A program made the translations under genes and the position numbers. From contig CM055092.1 in assembly GCA_029204225.1 (NCBI GenBank), forward strand, positions 71,055,472 to 71,119,471: 64,000 nt of DNA, read 5' to 3'. This DNA is from Diphasiastrum complanatum. Its lineage: Eukaryota; Streptophyta; Lycopodiopsida; Lycopodiales; Lycopodiaceae. Positions 60,418 to 64,000 of the stretch are shown one piece after another; positions within the stretch are counted from its first letter, which is position 1; each line of letters starts with the position of its first letter. The notes beneath the pieces were generated by a model that was given only the letters and a program-made list of their open reading frames with translations, ran no database searches and was not told where the DNA came from.

Positions 60418-60426
60418 TCTATAAAG
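60418..60426 (+). promoter_or_regulatory. Candidate TATA box of the amidohydrolase gene
   Basis: CTATAAAG lies about 190 bp before the ATG in GC-richer, unique sequence. Start of transcription would then fall near 60450, placing the microsatellites in the leader. Confidence 0.4.
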
Positions 60427-60450
60427 TTACTAAGTTACAAGAGTTCAGGT

Positions 60451-60457
60451 AGATCGG

Positions 60458-60533
<76 letters not shown>

Positions 60534-60539
60534 CGGGGT

Positions 60540-60577
<38 letters not shown>

Positions 60578-60611
60578 AGAAAAAGAAAAAGAAAAAGAAA
60601 AAGAAAGAGAG
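60451..60611 (+). repeat. Compound GT/GA/GATA microsatellite in the 5' leader
   Basis: 'AGATCGGGGTGTGTGTGT' begins at 60451 and again at 60531, each followed by GT then GA repeats; six to seven GATA units lie between, and A/G-rich AAAAAG repeats run up to the ATG. The doubled 'GATCGGGG' shows an 80-bp duplication. Confidence 0.9.
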
Positions 60612-63504
60612 ATGGGTGGGAGAACGTGGCTGGTGTATGGAATGGTTTTTCTTCTTCTCTGGTCGATGCTGCTGCTGCTGGAGTGTGCCCCAAGGAGCGC
60701 GGAGGAGAAGCAGGAGGATCCTACTGGAATCCTTTCTTCTTCTTTTTCTTGCAGCGATGTCAAGAGTGGTGGAACTAGCTGTGATTTTAATTGGAAACTC
60801 CGCATCTCAAATGCAATTTCAGTCCATGTGAATGGTACCCGACTTGTTGAGCAAGTGAGCCACGTTCTTTCTCAACCTGTTGATGTGGACTATTCAATAA
60901 TCGGTGATTGATTAAAGAAAAAAGAGTCAGTGATGATTACGGTCTGGAAGGCGAGGTTTGGGAGCCTCAGACTTCCAGAAAATTATTTGATTGTTATGAC
61001 GTTTTTTTTAAGAGATGATTATTGGGGTTACGTTGAATTTTATGACAGAATAATGTATATATCTCTACTTACTGTGTATTTTCTCTTCAGCTAAAGTAGG
61101 GTACTAGGGTGCATTCACAAAGCTGATATGTTTTTGAATGAGAAAGAGATACTTTATGTGAAGTTAGTTAGGAAGTGCACTTTCTGTATTGTCAAAACAC
61201 ACCAATATAATGACAGGCAAACTCTCGTTTGTGTTTCAGTACTTGCATTCTGTCCAGTTGAAAAACTGGTCTTACAAACCAATTTTATCATCGTACGTGT
61301 GAGTGCTTTTGAATTCTAGCAGATATACTAGAGAATTTGAAGCGGATAATGAAGTCGCATTCTCAACTCTTTGTCATACCGCAGGGTGAAGAATTCGTAA
61401 ACTCCTCCTTGATTTCTGGAAGTTGGAACTATTGCAGATAAATCACTTAGCAAGCTTTTCTGACACACCACCACCATCTGTCACTCGAGTTATTTACTCC
61501 TCTAACGATGTTGCTGCACGAAGGTAAACTCTTGCTTGGTTCAACATACAACATACAGTAAATAATAAATTTTGTCAGGTTCTTCTAAGTAGCGTATTTG
61601 CACTTGAATTGACAATATTCTAGTTTCTAAAAGGATGAAATACTAAGGAGATAAAAAATTCACCACCACAGAACTGAAATTATTGAGTGTACTAAAAGTA
61701 GACATGTGTTATTGGATCGTTGGAAGTAATCTACTACCATCTAGATTGCATGACATGCATGACATCTTTTTGCTTTTTGCCCAAGTATTCTGAAGGGTCT
61801 TTTTCAAGCATGTGCCTATTTCCTTTTCTGGTGTTTTTGGCCAAGTTCTTTTCTGCAAGGTCTTGGATTCAGTAAGGGATTAAAGTGATTTTCTGATGTT
61901 GACTTTCTTCGTTACTTAGGATAATTTTCGCAGATCGAATTAATCACAAGGGCCCAATGTCAGCCACTGATGATGGAAGCAAGAGCTTTGTGCAAAAATT
62001 GCAGATTTTTTCAAAGAGATCTCCAGAATATTATTTCTTAATTTTATCCATCTGATTCCAATCATTATCTATGTAGTATGAACGCGTAATGGCATCTTTC
62101 AAACGGACCGTTCGAAACGGATTTTAAAATTAGAGCAGAAAAAAAAGCCCTCCTAATGTGTGTTTGTGAAAGTTTGGCATATAAAACTTTAATTAGAACT
62201 TAGTAGGGAATAGTAGAATTATGAATACCTTGTGCATGTGCATTGTATGATGTATCTCAATGTTTCATTGATTCCTTAGTCATTCAAGTGTGTCGATTAC
62301 CAATTGTTTATATTATCATTGTATAGAGCTATAATCATTGTGTAGACGCTTAAACAACACTTGGTTTTCCTTTAACAAAAGGCTAGGAATAAAACCAAGC
62401 CAAAAAAAAAAAAAAACCCTGAAATCATTTTGTCGTTTCTTTCCTGACAGAGCCGATTCTTTTCCGTTTCAAACACGTTGCGAAAAGGCTTTTCGTGAAG
62501 GTCCACGAAACATTGCAATACTGGATAACTTACCATAGTTCTTAATTTTGGTGACATTGGGTGCCAAAATGAGTCCATGTTCTTCCCCATGTTTTGGCAC
62601 CATAAAAATTGTGTTCCTGTTTTCCAAGTTGTGACTCAAAAGCAACTAACATATGGCTCCAGTCTCTAAAAATGCTGGTGCCAAGGTCAGGAATGGTAAT
62701 CAGATCTTTCAGTGGATTAACATTAAATTAACAGTTGTTCAATTTGGTATAACATCAGAAATAGCTCAGACTCAGAAGAACCCTATGAATTGTATTTTTC
62801 ATAATTCATTTTCTCTTTTTGCATCTAGGGAAGATGGCTCAGAAAGTACCCAAATTTGCACTACAGGCTGAATAAGGCGGCATAGGTTGCTTGCTACTAG
62901 CAAAATTAAACTCCTGGTAAAAAATCTCCAATCTTATTTTAAAACTTATCCAGGTAATGTATGTATGCCTAAAAACTGAACATGCAATACTTCCCTGCCT
63001 GCCATTCCAGGTGATACAATATTCGAATTAAGGTTAAGACTCGTGGAAAGGTAAACGAAGTGCAGAGAGAAAAAGGAAGGCTGTGGATCAACAAGTAACG
63101 GAGCATTCGGGATAAAATAGCATCTTAAGTTATTGGCCAGTCTTGAGTGTCATGGCCTGAAACTCCTCCATAAAGGGCTTAAGAACATCAACTCAAAGAA
63201 ATAATTTTATGGATATTCTCAATAACGGAATGGCTTATTTAGGTGATGTTCTTTCTTGAAAGTCCTGGGGTTGCTGCTGAGAGTGAATGGCTATTTCTGG
63301 AAAGGAATCTATTTAATTCCATAAGCCTTGCTCTCAGAGTTGTGAAACGTTTTATTTTCAAAAAGTTTATTGCTTATGAAGGAAATATTTTCTTTCTTCA
63401 TAGAGACCATTTTCTCTCTTGATTGCCAGGTACATTTGCAATCTCATGAAATCTGCGGGACTTTCAGTTCGAGAAGATGCCATTGGCAACATATTTGGGC
63501 GGTG
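60612..63504 (+). CDS. UAH: Ureidoglycolate amidohydrolase, first three exons (runs off right edge)
   Basis: Exons 60612-60854, 61438-61523 and 63430-63504; all introns are GT-AG and phases fit (81 codons, then 86 and 75 nt). Exon 1 encodes a signal-peptide-like hydrophobic run 'MVFLLLWSMLLLLECA' and ends 'NGTRLVEQ'. Exons 2-3 read 'INHLASFSDTPPPSVTR', 'NDVAARRYICNLM' and 'AGLSVREDAIGNIFGRW', the N-terminal signature of plant ureidoglycolate amidohydrolase, an M20-type metal-dependent hydrolase. The related allantoate amidohydrolase differs here. The enzyme, ER-located in known plants, converts ureidoglycolate to glyoxylate, ammonia and CO2, the last step of purine breakdown. Metal-binding residues lie in later exons outside the window. 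The start is the first ATG before the hydrophobic stretch. No defect is seen. Confidence 0.85.
60855..61437 (+). other. Intron 1 of the amidohydrolase gene
   Basis: Starts GTGAGC, ends ATTGCAG. 583 bp, no element recognised. Confidence 0.75.
61524..63429 (+). other. Intron 2 of the amidohydrolase gene
   Basis: Starts GTAAAC, ends TTGCCAG. 1906 bp, AT-rich, with an A-run at 62402-62415. No element or gene recognised. Confidence 0.75.
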
Positions 63505-64000
63505 GTAAAATATTCTCAATTCTCATTGGAGCAGTATTGTTTTAATGCTTTGGAAGCGTTGTACATACAGTGAGAAGCCCATTGCTGCATTAGCACTCAG
63601 TGAACTTTTTTCCACATTAGACCAATAGCAACATGAAACCCTTAGTATGTGTTTTGTTCTTTGATATCATGATTCTGGATTTGAAAATGTTGAAACTTGC
63701 TCTGTTAACTTTATTGGAAATAGATTGGATGGGTGGATTTAGAGCTTAGAAATCTGATTCACCACTATCTCTAGTGGTGAATGTTTCTTTTCTGCGTAAA
63801 ACAGCTGGCTTATTGGACTGATAGATGTCAGAAGGCATTAAGCTGAGGTGCTCAGCAAGCAACCAAAAAAGTGGATTGCTCCTTAAAATGAAAACTAGTA
63901 TTTACTTTAAAGATTAGAAATGTGTATGTTATGATACTAAGTAATTTGGTTGGGTGTACTCTTTTTAACAAGTTTTGCTTACCTTGTATCAGTCCCATTT
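63505..64000 (+). other. Start of intron 3 of the amidohydrolase gene
   Basis: Starts GTAAAA after the codon fragment TG of the tryptophan in 'FGRW'. No acceptor joined to a recognisable fourth exon is seen before the window ends. Confidence 0.65.

Overview
The window looks like nuclear DNA of a land plant. It is AT-rich and intron-bearing, and transposable elements, many inserted into one another, take up most of it. The evidence for a plant is the Ty1/copia and Ty3/gypsy elements (three copia copies carry an initiator-Met tRNA primer site), a non-LTR element, a TRIM-like miniature LTR element, very long CT/GA microsatellites, and the first three exons of a ureidoglycolate amidohydrolase gene, a plant purine-catabolism enzyme. 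I cannot name the species; a large, repeat-rich genome (fern or gymnosperm type) would fit.

Layout. 0-2.4 kb: a copia RNase H remnant, then a palindromic unit holding two diverged, head-to-head copies of a Penelope-like reverse transcriptase. 2.4-6.7 kb: non-coding, with a dispersed repeat family and an array of short hairpin cores spaced about 69 bp apart. 6.7-11.2 kb: two inverted, decayed copies of an unrecognised protein gene around the 5' end (LTR, primer site, gag) of a copia element. 11.2-16.3 kb: nothing recognised. 16.3-18.6 kb: LINE reverse transcriptase and copia gag remnants. 18.9-20.2 kb: a repeat copy split by the TRIM. 20.6 kb: an exon resembling the clathrin light chain N-terminus. 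21.3-22.7 kb: a LINE with ORF1 but no ORF2. 23.6-24.5 kb: a degenerate TCGAATTTTT array. 24.7-29.9 kb: mostly unassigned. 30-38.2 kb: pieces of minus-strand gypsy element(s), broken up by an LTR-like repeat with a 213-bp GA tract, an unidentified decayed ORF region, a repeat coding for RNA polymerase II CTD-like heptads, and a copia integrase piece.

38.2-52.1 kb is one copia element with matching LTRs, stretched to about 14 kb by other elements and gene fragments. 53.3-59.4 kb is a second copia element, nearly complete and young: its 682-bp LTRs differ at four positions by eye, and it has a GGGTC target duplication. It sits inside an unidentified minus-strand pseudogene. 60.6 kb to the right edge is the only gene that looks functional, the 5' part of ureidoglycolate amidohydrolase.

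Apart from that gene, every coding region carries stops, frameshifts or truncations. The value of the window lies in the nesting order and in a few structures that do not fit the standard element classes.
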